Below are positions 42,913 through 50,344 of a stretch of 64,000 nucleotides of DNA, in pieces. Numbering within the stretch: the first letter of the stretch is position 1; every line of letters starts with the position of its first letter. The notes under the pieces are model-generated. The model ran no database searches. It was not told the DNA's origin and saw only the letters and a list, made by a program, of their open reading frames with translations. This stretch comes from Thermoplasmatota archaeon (GTDB lineage Archaea; Thermoplasmatota; E2; DHVEG-1; B18-G2): contig JAPDJO010000018.1 of assembly GCA_029259115.1 (NCBI GenBank), positions 1 to 64,000 of the forward strand. Direction: 5' to 3'. A program made the translations under genes and the position numbers.

Positions 42913-43204
42913 ATAGTTTGCTTAAGAATCTCATTATTTCTTCTTTTCCACAGTCCCTCGAGATTTCTATATCTAAAGGTAAAGTTTTATCATCTCTTCT
43001 AATAAGAGGAACAAAGACCTCTCTTCCATCTGGCATTTTTGTGTGTAAAAGAACTGCATCTATCGATTTCTCCTTTTCCAGTATCTCCATCGCCTCCCTA
43101 TTTGTTCTTGCTGTTGTTACATCGATATTTTCTTCTTCAAGCAGAGATCTAATCTTTTCTAGAATGCTGTTATCCTCATCAACAATCATAACAGATTTTG
43201 TCAT
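42902..43204 (-). CDS. Receiver-like protein lacking the phosphoacceptor Asp
   Basis: 100 residues with the CheY fold pattern: VMIVDEDNSILEKIRSLL (acidic pocket DED), VTTARTNREAMEILE, then DAVLLHTKMPDG. The position normally LLD is LLH, so the phosphorylated Asp is missing. The conserved Lys near the end is also unclear. I infer a pseudo-receiver that signals through protein contacts or has lost its function. It converges on a KaiC-like gene. Confidence 0.65.
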   Translation of the reverse strand: MTKSVMIVDEDNSILEKIRSLLEEENIDVTTARTNREAMEILEKEKSIDAVLLHTKMPDGREVFVPLIRRDDKTLPLDIEISRDCGKEEIMRFLSKLSNL

Positions 43205-43248
43205 GGATAAACAAAAAGGGGTAAAAGATTATTAAAGTTATGGTAAAA

Positions 43249-43704
43249 CTATAAGACCTTTATCTGGAGAGTATCCTGAGCCGTCGGCGCAAATCCTGCG
43301 CCTTCCCAGACTATTATCAGATAATCTCCTCTCTTTACACCTCTGAATGTGAAGCTAAACGAACCTGTTCCAAAGTCACTCTTAGATTGGCGATGCTTGA
43401 TTTCCCCTGTTCTGAGATCCTTGATTAAACATTCTAACAAGTTGATATTCTGTGCATACCCTCTAACATAAAGTGTAGAACCTATTATCACCGTCTTTCC
43501 GTAGGGTAATATGGGTCTCCCAAATATGTGGAGCCATCCTCTTCTCGGCATAGTGATTCTTATCTCGCTACCCGAGAATGATTCTATACTATCGTCTTTC
43601 TTATCTTGAACATCTCTTCTGATTTCTACAGCATTGGACAATATAGGCAGTAGTATCACTATAGCTATGGAAATGGCAAACACGGGGATTATCTTTCTTT
43701 TCAT
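43249..43704 (-). CDS. Secreted IFGR-type beta-sandwich protein, paralogue
   Basis: 151 residues. A signal peptide (KIIPVFAISIAIVILLPIL) is followed by a linker and the domain GWLHIFGRPILPYGK, VIIGSTLYVRGYA, ECLIKDLRTGE, FGTGSFSFTFRG and GDYLIIVWEGAG. It matches the 891-1409 protein block by block, ending in a KVL/KIL tail. Probably extracellular. The function is unknown; the domain could be a single Ig-like unit recruited from larger surface proteins. Confidence 0.65.
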   Translation of the reverse strand: MKRKIIPVFAISIAIVILLPILSNAVEIRRDVQDKKDDSIESFSGSEIRITMPRRGWLHIFGRPILPYGKTVIIGSTLYVRGYAQNINLLECLIKDLRTGEIKHRQSKSDFGTGSFSFTFRGVKRGDYLIIVWEGAGFAPTAQDTLQIKVL

Positions 43705-43743
43705 TCTCTCACCTTTTAATTCTTTTCAACACATAATAAATTT

Positions 43744-43971
43744 CTATATAAATACGAATGGATCGCTCTGCGCGTGCAATCTCTTTCCACCTTTATCCTC
43801 TATCTCCTTCTCCATCGCTTTTAGTTGCTTTTGACCCAAACCTGTTCTTGTATATATTAAGCGGTCATTCTCATAAACAGTTATACTACCTTTTGTATAA
43901 TCGATTACCGCTTTCATCAGATTTTTTCCATCTTGAAGCCAAACCCATATGTGTATCCCTGGTTTCAACAT
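43744..43971 (-). CDS. Small beta-rich protein, unknown function
   Basis: 75 residues from ATG 43971. HIWVWLQDGKNLMKAVIDYTKGSITVYENDRLIYTRT reads as a four-strand beta unit (broken here at IHIWVWLQDG and GSITVYENDR), followed by a helix LKAMEKEIEDKGG and tail. The longer upstream reading has an A+T-rich, unlikely N-terminus. TATA-like TATTTATTAA is about 30 nt upstream, shared with the divergent methyltransferase-like gene. No family is recognised. Confidence 0.5.
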   Translation of the reverse strand: MLKPGIHIWVWLQDGKNLMKAVIDYTKGSITVYENDRLIYTRTGLGQKQLKAMEKEIEDKGGKRLHAQSDPFVFI

Positions 43972-44065
43972 ATTATCAAGTAAAATTCTATTAATTTGAA
44001 TTAATAAATATTTGTGGACAACTCTTATCCAAAACAATAAAAATGATTCACTCTTTCCCGTATCG

Positions 44066-44557
44066 ATGAGATTCAGAGGTTATAAACCTCCAAAGGAGTT
44101 GAGGGTTTTGTTTATTGTACATTACGCTCCTCTGCTCCTGATTATACTAATAGGTCCTTTAACACCTATATGCAAATTCTGGTATCACTACGATCTTTGG
44201 GAGATCCCTCTTCCTATGCTACCAACGATAATTGTAGGTCTTCTAATATTTCTAGGAGGAGCAATATTCTTTATGAAGTGGGAGATGTTCTGGGATAAGA
44301 CTTACAAAGGTCAGCTGGTAACAGATGGTTTTTTTAAATACATAAGGCACCCTCATTATTCCTCTTTACTCATCATAGGCTTAGGTTTAGCTCTCTTTTT
44401 CTACTCTATCGCTGCGCTAGCAATTGCTCTGATTGCATTTCCAATAATGGCGTGGAGCGTAATAGATGAGGAAAAAAGATTATTGAAACAGTATGGTAAA
44501 GAATATGAAGAATATATGAAGAAGGTAAAATGGAGGCTCATACCAGGGATATTTTGA
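44066..44557 (+). CDS. ICMT/PEMT-like membrane methyltransferase
   Basis: 163 residues from ATG 44066. Three to four helices, then the diagnostic C-terminal region LVTDGFFKYIRHPHYSSLLI (the RHPxY motif), an aromatic-rich helix, and DEEKRLLKQYGKEYEEYMKKV. This is the isoprenylcysteine carboxyl methyltransferase/phospholipid methyltransferase family; the substrate here is unknown. Its end overlaps the next gene by 28 nt. Confidence 0.75.
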   Translation: MRFRGYKPPKELRVLFIVHYAPLLLIILIGPLTPICKFWYHYDLWEIPLPMLPTIIVGLLIFLGGAIFFMKWEMFWDKTYKGQLVTDGFFKYIRHPHYSSLLIIGLGLALFFYSIAALAIALIAFPIMAWSVIDEEKRLLKQYGKEYEEYMKKVKWRLIPGIF

Positions 44558-45564
44558 TAGACGAACTTGCAAGAAAGAAGGCGGAGCTCATATCTTACGG
44601 CTCCATAGAGATACCGAGATCTCTTCTCTCCAAGCTATCTGTAGAGAGATCGAAGTCTGGTCCATCTTCTGGAAAGTCTATGGTTGGTTTTGAATTTGGA
44701 GGGAAAAGAGTTAAGTTGGAAGCATCGAGGAAAAACGAGAGATTTGACTTGGTCGAAGTTGATGGGAGATTCATTATAAGAGATAGAGGAAAAAATTTCC
44801 TTGAGGTTAGACCATTAGATGTCTCAACGCATGCCCCAGATCAAATCTTTATATCTCTAGAAAATAGATGCATCTATAATTGTCTCTTTTGTAAGAAAAG
44901 CAGTATAAAGATAGATGATGATAGATTGTTGAATTTTGTGAAAAGAATCATGGATAGTAAAGGTATAAGATCTGTGGCTATAACATCTGGAGCTTATCCC
45001 TCGGTAAAAAAGCAGATCGACAGGATAGAGAAATTCACTAAAATGTTAAAAGAAAGTTATGATGATATATCTATTGGTGTTGAGCCTCTAGTCGAATCCA
45101 AAGAAGATGTCTCTAGATTAAGATCTGCTGGAGCAGATGAGATAAAGATAAATATCCAGTTTCCAAGAAAGGATCTCTTTGATAAGATCTGTGGCTATAT
45201 GGATCATGAGAGGATCTTCGATCTTCTGGATCATGCAGTAAACGAGTTTGGAAAAGGTAAAGTTACAAGCAATGTGATCTTTGGGATTGGAGAGAGAGAT
45301 GAAGATATCGAGTATGCTATTGAAAGATTGACTGACAAAGGAGTGGTGCCGAATCTGAGATTGATAAGGCTATATCCGGAAACAAAGAAACGCTTAGAGA
45401 GTAGACTTGGTTACAAGATAGAAAAAACCGCTCCATCTCGGATATTAAAACTTGCTATTATTCATAAGAGAATACTCGAAAGGAAAGACCTAACAACTAG
45501 GAGCTTCAAGACCATGTGTTTTGCATGTGGATGTTGTGATATTATACCATTCTGGGATGTGTAA
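44530..45564 (+). CDS. Biotin-synthase-related radical SAM protein (LipS1-like, COG2516-type)
   Basis: 344 residues. The ~95-residue N-terminal domain (GSIEIPRSLL, VERSKSGPSSGKSMVGFEF) precedes CIYNCLFCKKS (CxxxCxxC) near residue 115. AITSGAYP is the SAM site. A C-terminal cysteine group CFACGCC suggests an auxiliary Fe-S cluster. This plan matches COG2516, which I believe includes the LipS1 half of the two-protein archaeal lipoyl synthase. A LipS2-like gene is at 12575, not adjacent. The match is from memory and remains an inference. The start overlaps the methyltransferase gene by 28 nt. Confidence 0.65.
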   Translation: MEAHTRDILIDELARKKAELISYGSIEIPRSLLSKLSVERSKSGPSSGKSMVGFEFGGKRVKLEASRKNERFDLVEVDGRFIIRDRGKNFLEVRPLDVSTHAPDQIFISLENRCIYNCLFCKKSSIKIDDDRLLNFVKRIMDSKGIRSVAITSGAYPSVKKQIDRIEKFTKMLKESYDDISIGVEPLVESKEDVSRLRSAGADEIKINIQFPRKDLFDKICGYMDHERIFDLLDHAVNEFGKGKVTSNVIFGIGERDEDIEYAIERLTDKGVVPNLRLIRLYPETKKRLESRLGYKIEKTAPSRILKLAIIHKRILERKDLTTRSFKTMCFACGCCDIIPFWDV

Positions 45565-45623
45565 ATCTGCATACCAGCACTGCTTAACTGGAGGAATAAC
45601 GATAGATTACCAAAAGATATTGA

Positions 45624-45734
45624 CTAATTGGATTTTGCTATCTCTCTAGCTCTCTTGCCAACAATAAATAATCTCGCTATAAACTCAATCTCTCTAGCCT
45701 CGTTTTTGTTGTGGACATTTCCTACTATGATCAT
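45624..45734 (-). CDS. Possible 36-residue small protein
   Basis: The frame from ATG 45734 reads MIIVGNVHNKNEAREIEF then IARLFIVGKRAREIAKSN. A CCTTTAAATT TATA-like element lies about 27 nt upstream, as for a leaderless gene. It has normal-looking codon use and amphipathic helices, but no homologue is recognised; it may be a gene remnant. Confidence 0.25.
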   Translation of the reverse strand: MIIVGNVHNKNEAREIEFIARLFIVGKRAREIAKSN

Positions 45735-45784
45735 CGGTATTATTTTTGTATTGAGAATTTAAAGGAATTGTTGTACAACTCTTG

Positions 45785-46513
45785 TCACGCTACAGGCAAT
45801 CTTTCAAGTGCTATCTTTATCCTGGTCTTTGATAGGGATCTTACATTTACGTATACCATCTTATCTTGATAGCCAGGCGCACTCACATGTATCATATACA
45901 TGCCTGGTTTCACTCTAGCCCTGAACATTCCCTTGTTAATCAATGGTATCCTACCCGTAGTCAGATTTATCATCGTAGAGTTTGATGGATCATCATCATA
46001 GTTTACAGATACAACAGTAACATTTGCTTTCTCCACCTTCTTGCCAGTTGAGTTATCTATTACGCTACCTATCAACTTCCCTTTGAACTCAAATATCTTT
46101 GGTATAAGATTCAGGAAGGTTACGTTTAGAGTATCTTTGTCTAGGAGCTTCCATTTAGAAGAGTAGAGCCTGACCTCTATTACATGTGTGCCATAGATTC
46201 TCTCATTCATCCTGTACACATATGGAGGGTGGCTATCTATGAACAAAGTCTCGTTGTCTATGAGAAAAGCTACCCTACAGCTTGCACAGTTATCTACTAT
46301 AGCTTTAACAGTCAAAGGTCCTATCACGATCGTCCTATTTCTCAATGACGGAAACTCCTTATCATTTATGTAGAGCTTTCCAGGCTCTGGTCTTTCCATC
46401 CTTATGACTGGAAAATGATCAACATGGTATGCGAAGCTCGCAAGTTCTAGACAACTCAATAGCACCAATATTCCTACGACTGTCCCAACAATCCTCCTCA
46501 TACTATCAAACAT
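45785..46513 (-). CDS. Secreted protein with carboxypeptidase-regulatory-like domain
   Basis: 242 residues. N-terminal signal VGTVVGILVLLSCLELAS; a first domain RPEPGKLYINDKEFPSLRNRTIVIGPLTVKAIVD with an extended Ig-like strand order, a CASC pair, and AFLIDNETLFIDSHPPY; a second domain (~150-240) GSVIDNSTGKKVEKANVTV and KPGMYMIHVSAPGYQDK of the PEGA/CarboxypepD-regulatory type. No anchor is visible. It is divergent from the ribosomal operon leader. Confidence 0.65.
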   Translation of the reverse strand: MFDSMRRIVGTVVGILVLLSCLELASFAYHVDHFPVIRMERPEPGKLYINDKEFPSLRNRTIVIGPLTVKAIVDNCASCRVAFLIDNETLFIDSHPPYVYRMNERIYGTHVIEVRLYSSKWKLLDKDTLNVTFLNLIPKIFEFKGKLIGSVIDNSTGKKVEKANVTVVSVNYDDDPSNSTMINLTTGRIPLINKGMFRARVKPGMYMIHVSAPGYQDKMVYVNVRSLSKTRIKIALERLPVA

Positions 46514-46569
46514 TAAATCAAAATACGTATTATAAAATTTTTCAAAATATTAAATTCCAGCAGAGGTAA

Positions 46570-46580
46570 CCTTTATATAC
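46570..46580 (+). promoter_or_regulatory. TATA box of the ribosomal protein operon
   Basis: CCTTTATATAC gives an expected transcription start near 46600, so the L3 message carries a leader of roughly 110 nt. That is exceptional in this window, where most promoters predict leaderless messages. Confidence 0.6.
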
Positions 46581-46617
46581 AGTTTTTTATATCCTCCCCT
46601 AACAGTTTCCTTTACCA

Positions 46618-46681
46618 GACCCTTTGGGATAAGATATCCCACCGGCAGGCGATCGAAGTTTTGATTGCCTGCCGAAGGGTC
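46618..46681 (+). ncRNA. Structured 5' leader: three-way junction upstream of L3
   Basis: The outer stem GACCCTT (46618-46624) pairs with AAGGGTC (46675-46681). Inside it, hairpin 1 is GGGATA/TATCCC (46626-46631, 46635-46640) with loop AGA. Hairpin 2 is CGGCAGGCGATC (46643-46654) with GATTGCCTGCCG (46663-46674), one G-U pair in 12. Junction linkers are one base, two bases and none. The element lies inside the expected transcript, 29 nt before the L3 ATG. I infer an autoregulatory ribosomal-protein leader or other cis-RNA; the class is not recognised. Confidence 0.7.
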
Positions 46682-46710
46682 ACGGTAGAGGAAGGAGAGG
46701 TAGATATCCT

Positions 46711-47700
46711 ATGCCAAAATATCACAGGCCAAGAAGAGGTTCCCTTGCGTATTCACCGAGAAAGAGAGCTAGATCGGAAGTACCGCATATCAAAAGCTGG
46801 CCAGAAGGAGGAGACAAACCAAAGGTTCAGGGATTCGCAGGATATAAGGCTGGAATGACGCATGTATTCGTAGTCGATTACAGACCAACATCCACAACCT
46901 CGGGGAAAGAGGTTATGGTTCCAGTTACGGTAGTAGAGACTCCTCCAATGAAGGTATGTGCGGTTAGAGCATATAAAGAAACGCCCTATGGATTACAAAC
47001 TTTAACAGAAGTATGGACAGATAATTTAGATAAAGAATTAGAAAGAAGAATACCGATGCCAAAGAAGTTCAACCAGGATTGGGATAAGTTTAATGGATGT
47101 GCTGATGTTAGGATTCTTGCTTACACTCAACCCAGGCTCGTTCCTTCTATTCCAAAGAAGAAGCCTGAGATAATGGAGATAAGGATAGGTGGAGGAACAA
47201 TAGAAGAGAGAATAGAGTATGCAAAATCTCTACTTGGTAAGGAGCTAAACGTGAAAGATGTAATAAAAGAGGGGGACATGATTGATGTAGTTGCAGTAAC
47301 AAAGGGCAAAGGTTTTCAAGGTCACGTTAAGAGATGGGGTGTAAAACTTTTATCTCACAAAAACTCGAAGCACAGAAGGATGATAGGTACCGCAGGCTCT
47401 TGGCATCCCAGCTTTATACAACCAACAGTACCCCAAGCTGGTCAGATGGGATATCATCAAAGGACAGAGTTTAACAAGAGGATTCTCAAGATAGGAGATA
47501 ATGGCGAAGAGATCACGCCAGCCGGAGGATTTCCTCACTATGGGATTGTAAGGAATCAGTATGTGATAATCCATGGCTCTATACCTGGTCCAGTTAAGAG
47601 ATTGGTAAGATTTAGAGATGCTATTAGATATTTGAAGGGAGTAAAGGTAGAGAAACCTGAAATAACCTATATATCTACGATGAGTAAACAGGGTGTATAG
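46711..47700 (+). CDS. rpl3: Ribosomal protein L3 (uL3)
   Basis: 329 residues, archaeal/eukaryotic-length uL3 of the large subunit. PRRGSLAYSPRKRA at the N-terminus, GYKAGMTHVFVVD, VDVVAVTKGKGFQGHVKRWG (tip loop near the peptidyl transferase centre) and GYHQRTEFNKRI. It is the first gene of a 23-gene same-strand array with 1-50 nt spacing or small overlaps. GGAGAGG lies about 10 nt before ATG 46711. Confidence 0.97.
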   Translation: MPKYHRPRRGSLAYSPRKRARSEVPHIKSWPEGGDKPKVQGFAGYKAGMTHVFVVDYRPTSTTSGKEVMVPVTVVETPPMKVCAVRAYKETPYGLQTLTEVWTDNLDKELERRIPMPKKFNQDWDKFNGCADVRILAYTQPRLVPSIPKKKPEIMEIRIGGGTIEERIEYAKSLLGKELNVKDVIKEGDMIDVVAVTKGKGFQGHVKRWGVKLLSHKNSKHRRMIGTAGSWHPSFIQPTVPQAGQMGYHQRTEFNKRILKIGDNGEEITPAGGFPHYGIVRNQYVIIHGSIPGPVKRLVRFRDAIRYLKGVKVEKPEITYISTMSKQGV

Positions 47701-47702
47701 AG

Positions 47703-48461
47703 ATGAAAGTCAATGTCTATGATCTGGATGGTAATGTAAAAAACAAGACCGAACTTCCAGAGATATTTGAAACTCCGTATAGGCCTGATGTTATCAAGAA
47801 AGCCTTCTGGATAGCGATGTCCAATAAAAGACAACCATATGGAGCCGATCCTTTAGCGGGAAAAAGACATGCATGCGAGTGGCCTGGCAAAGGCAGAGGG
47901 ATGGCAAGGATACCAAGATTGAATGGAGGTGTAGGTAGAGCTGTTCAAGCTCCTAACACTGTAGGAGGTAGAAGGGCTCATCCTCCAAAAGCTGAAAAGA
48001 ACTGGAAAGAAAAGATAAATAAGAAGGAAAGGAGACTAGCTATACTATCCGGTATAGCCTGCACCAAAGATGTAGAGTTAGTTAAGGCTAGGGGTCATAG
48101 GTTTGATGAGAAGATAACCTTACCTGTTGTTGTGGATGATAAGTTTAAGGATCTATCAAAAACCAAAGATGTCATAGAGGTTCTAGAGAAGATAGGAGTA
48201 TACGATGATATCATAAGGGCAAAGAATGGTAAGAAGATAAGAGCTGGAAAGGGAAAGAGAAGAGGGAGAAAATATAGAGTGCCAAAATCCCTTCTTATAG
48301 TCTCTCAAGAGGGAAATATCCATAAGAGTGCAAGAAACTTGCCAGGCGTAGATGTTGTTGAACCCTCTCAGCTCAACATAATGCACCTTGCTCCAGGAGG
48401 TGTGGCTGGAAGATTAATGATTATAACCGAAACAGCTTTGAAGATGTTGGGAGGTAGTTAG
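47703..48461 (+). CDS. rpl4: Ribosomal protein L4 (uL4)
   Basis: 252 residues, archaeal uL4. NKRQPYGADPLAGKRHACEWPGKGRG is split into its key pieces QPYGADPLAGK and WPGKGRGMARIPR, the exit-tunnel loop; then RRAHPPKAEK and the C-terminal VPKSLLIVSQ. It lies 2 nt behind L3. Bacterial L4 regulates its own operon through a leader; whether this one binds the L3 leader is open. Confidence 0.97.
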   Translation: MKVNVYDLDGNVKNKTELPEIFETPYRPDVIKKAFWIAMSNKRQPYGADPLAGKRHACEWPGKGRGMARIPRLNGGVGRAVQAPNTVGGRRAHPPKAEKNWKEKINKKERRLAILSGIACTKDVELVKARGHRFDEKITLPVVVDDKFKDLSKTKDVIEVLEKIGVYDDIIRAKNGKKIRAGKGKRRGRKYRVPKSLLIVSQEGNIHKSARNLPGVDVVEPSQLNIMHLAPGGVAGRLMIITETALKMLGGS

Positions 48462-48463
48462 CC

Positions 48464-48730
48464 ATGCTCTCCATAGATCCTTACGAGATAATACTTCATC
48501 CATACGTCACTGAGAAGACCCTCGAGGCTATAGAGAAGAATAACACCTTGGAATTTATAGTTAATATCAAGGCCAACAAACAACAGATTAAGGAAGCTGT
48601 TGAGAAAGCTTTCAATGTAAAAGTGGAATCCGTAAACACTAAGATAACGAAGAGAGGAAAACATGCCATGGTTAAGCTCAAGCCAGAGTATAGTGCAGAA
48701 GAGGTTGGAATGAGGATAGGTATATTCTGA
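48464..48730 (+). CDS. rpl23: Ribosomal protein L23 (uL23)
   Basis: 88 residues. HPYVTEKTLEAIEKNNTLEF is the family opening, then ANKQQIKEAVEKAFNVKVESVNT and the basic loop KITKRGKHAMVKLKPE. It sits at the exit tunnel and docks SRP. Two nt after L4. Confidence 0.97.
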   Translation: MLSIDPYEIILHPYVTEKTLEAIEKNNTLEFIVNIKANKQQIKEAVEKAFNVKVESVNTKITKRGKHAMVKLKPEYSAEEVGMRIGIF

Positions 48731-48738
48731 GGGAGATT

Positions 48739-49443
48739 ATGGGTAAAAGGATATTGTCTCAGAGGAGAGGAAGGGGAACATCAAAATTCAAGATACCCTC
48801 TCATAGATATCTTGGAGAGATAAAGTATCCATATGATAAAGAATTTGAAGGAGTTGTGGAAGACATAGTAAGAGATGCGATTCATTCTGCTCCGATAGCG
48901 GTTGTGAGGTCACAAGAGGGTAAAAGCTTGATGTTTTTAGCTGCTGAAGGGATAAAGGTTGGAGACAAGATCAAGATCACAGACAGCGAGATAGCTATTG
49001 GAAATGTTTTGCCCATAGGAAAGATACCGGAAGGTTATCCAGTATATAATATAGAGATGGAACCCGGAGACGGGGGTAAACTTGTGAGGGCTGCAGGATC
49101 ATATGCTACCATAGTATCTCATACTGGAGACAAAACCGTCATTCAGCTCCCATCTGGTGCATTTAAAACTCTATCATCGCAATGCAGAGCTACAATAGGC
49201 ATACCCGCTGGTGGTGGAAGAGGAGAAAAGCCTTTCGTTAAAGCTGGAAAGAAGTACCATTATGCAAGAGCTAGAGGGAAGGTCTATCCTCTCGTTAGAG
49301 GTGTAGCTATGAATCCTGTTTCGCATCCTCATGGAGGAGGATCTCACCAGCATGTTGGTAGACCATCTACAGTTAGCAAGAATGCGCCTCCAGGGAGAAA
49401 GGTAGGATCTATTGGAGCTAGGAGAACTGGTAGGAGGAGATAG
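48739..49443 (+). CDS. rpl2: Ribosomal protein L2 (uL2)
   Basis: 234 residues, archaeal-length uL2. [15 protein letters not shown] at the N-terminus, ARSQEGK-like [38 protein letters not shown], and [19 protein letters not shown] with the conserved His near the peptidyl transferase centre. Basic C-terminus GARRTGRRR. Confidence 0.97.
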   Translation: MGKRILSQRRGRGTSKFKIPSHRYLGEIKYPYDKEFEGVVEDIVRDAIHSAPIAVVRSQEGKSLMFLAAEGIKVGDKIKITDSEIAIGNVLPIGKIPEGYPVYNIEMEPGDGGKLVRAAGSYATIVSHTGDKTVIQLPSGAFKTLSSQCRATIGIPAGGGRGEKPFVKAGKKYHYARARGKVYPLVRGVAMNPVSHPHGGGSHQHVGRPSTVSKNAPPGRKVGSIGARRTGRRR

Positions 49444-49445
49444 AG

Positions 49446-49889
49446 ATGGCAGAGGAAAGATTATCTAGGAGACAGAGGAAGAGGAAAAAGAAGACCGAGA
49501 TCGTAGGAAGAGAGTTCAGATACAGAGGTAAAACACTTGAAGAACTGAGAGAGATGAGACTGGAAGAGTTAATAGAACTCCTACCAGCTAGAGCGAGAAG
49601 AACATTGAAGAGAGGTTTAACAAGGGTACAGTACAAACTTTTAAAAGATGTTGAAAAGGCAAAGGAGGGAGAGGTAGTAAAAACCCATTGCAGAAATATG
49701 ATCATTCTTCCATCCTTTGTAGGAAAAACAATAGGTGTTCACAATGGGAAGGAGTTTGTACCCGTAACTATTCAACCCGAGATGATAGGTCATTATCTTG
49801 GAGAATTTGCATTGACAAGGAAGAGAGTGAAACACTCTGGACCTGGAGTTGGAGCTACTAGAAGTAGTAAATACATGCCTCTGAAGTGA
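49446..49889 (+). CDS. rps19: Ribosomal protein S19 (uS19)
   Basis: 147 residues with the archaeal N-terminal extension (about 45 residues, [20 protein letters not shown]). The conserved core [30 protein letters not shown] and [19 protein letters not shown] (key residues HSGPG) follow. Overlaps L22 by 1-4 nt. Confidence 0.97.
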   Translation: MAEERLSRRQRKRKKKTEIVGREFRYRGKTLEELREMRLEELIELLPARARRTLKRGLTRVQYKLLKDVEKAKEGEVVKTHCRNMIILPSFVGKTIGVHNGKEFVPVTIQPEMIGHYLGEFALTRKRVKHSGPGVGATRSSKYMPLK

Positions 49890-50344
49890 TGAATATGAGA
49901 AGGTACTCTGTAAAGGATTTAAACCCTGAAAAAACCGCAAAAGCCTATGGCTACGAGCTGAGATGCTCACCAAAGCATTCCATGAACATAGCCAGAGCCA
50001 TAAAGGGAATGAAGGTACCCGATGCCAAAAAATATCTGGAAGAAGTCATAAAGATGAAGAGAGCCGTCCCCTTCTTTACCCACAGAAGAAAGATGGGTCA
50101 CAGAAGAGGCATGTGTTCTGGAGCATATCCACAAAAGGCTGCAAGATTCATTTTGAGAGTGCTAGAAAATGCTGAAAACAATGCTGAATATAAGGGCTTA
50201 GATCCAAACAACATGATAATATCTCATATATCAGCTTATAAAGGTAGGGAGATCGAAGGTATAATGCCCAGAGCATATGGTAGAGCAACGCAAAAAAATG
50301 AACAGACAACAAACATAGAGATTGTACTCGAGGAGGTGGAGTGA
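49889..50344 (+). CDS. rpl22: Ribosomal protein L22 (uL22)
   Basis: 151 residues from ATG 49889 (GTG 49886 is also in frame). RCSPKHSMNIARAIKGM, FFTHRRKMGHRRGMC with YPQKAARFILRVLENAENNAEYKG, and RAYGRATQKNEQTTNIEIVLEE form the exit-tunnel loop and C-terminus typical of archaeal/eukaryotic uL22. Confidence 0.96.
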   Translation: MNMRRYSVKDLNPEKTAKAYGYELRCSPKHSMNIARAIKGMKVPDAKKYLEEVIKMKRAVPFFTHRRKMGHRRGMCSGAYPQKAARFILRVLENAENNAEYKGLDPNNMIISHISAYKGREIEGIMPRAYGRATQKNEQTTNIEIVLEEVE

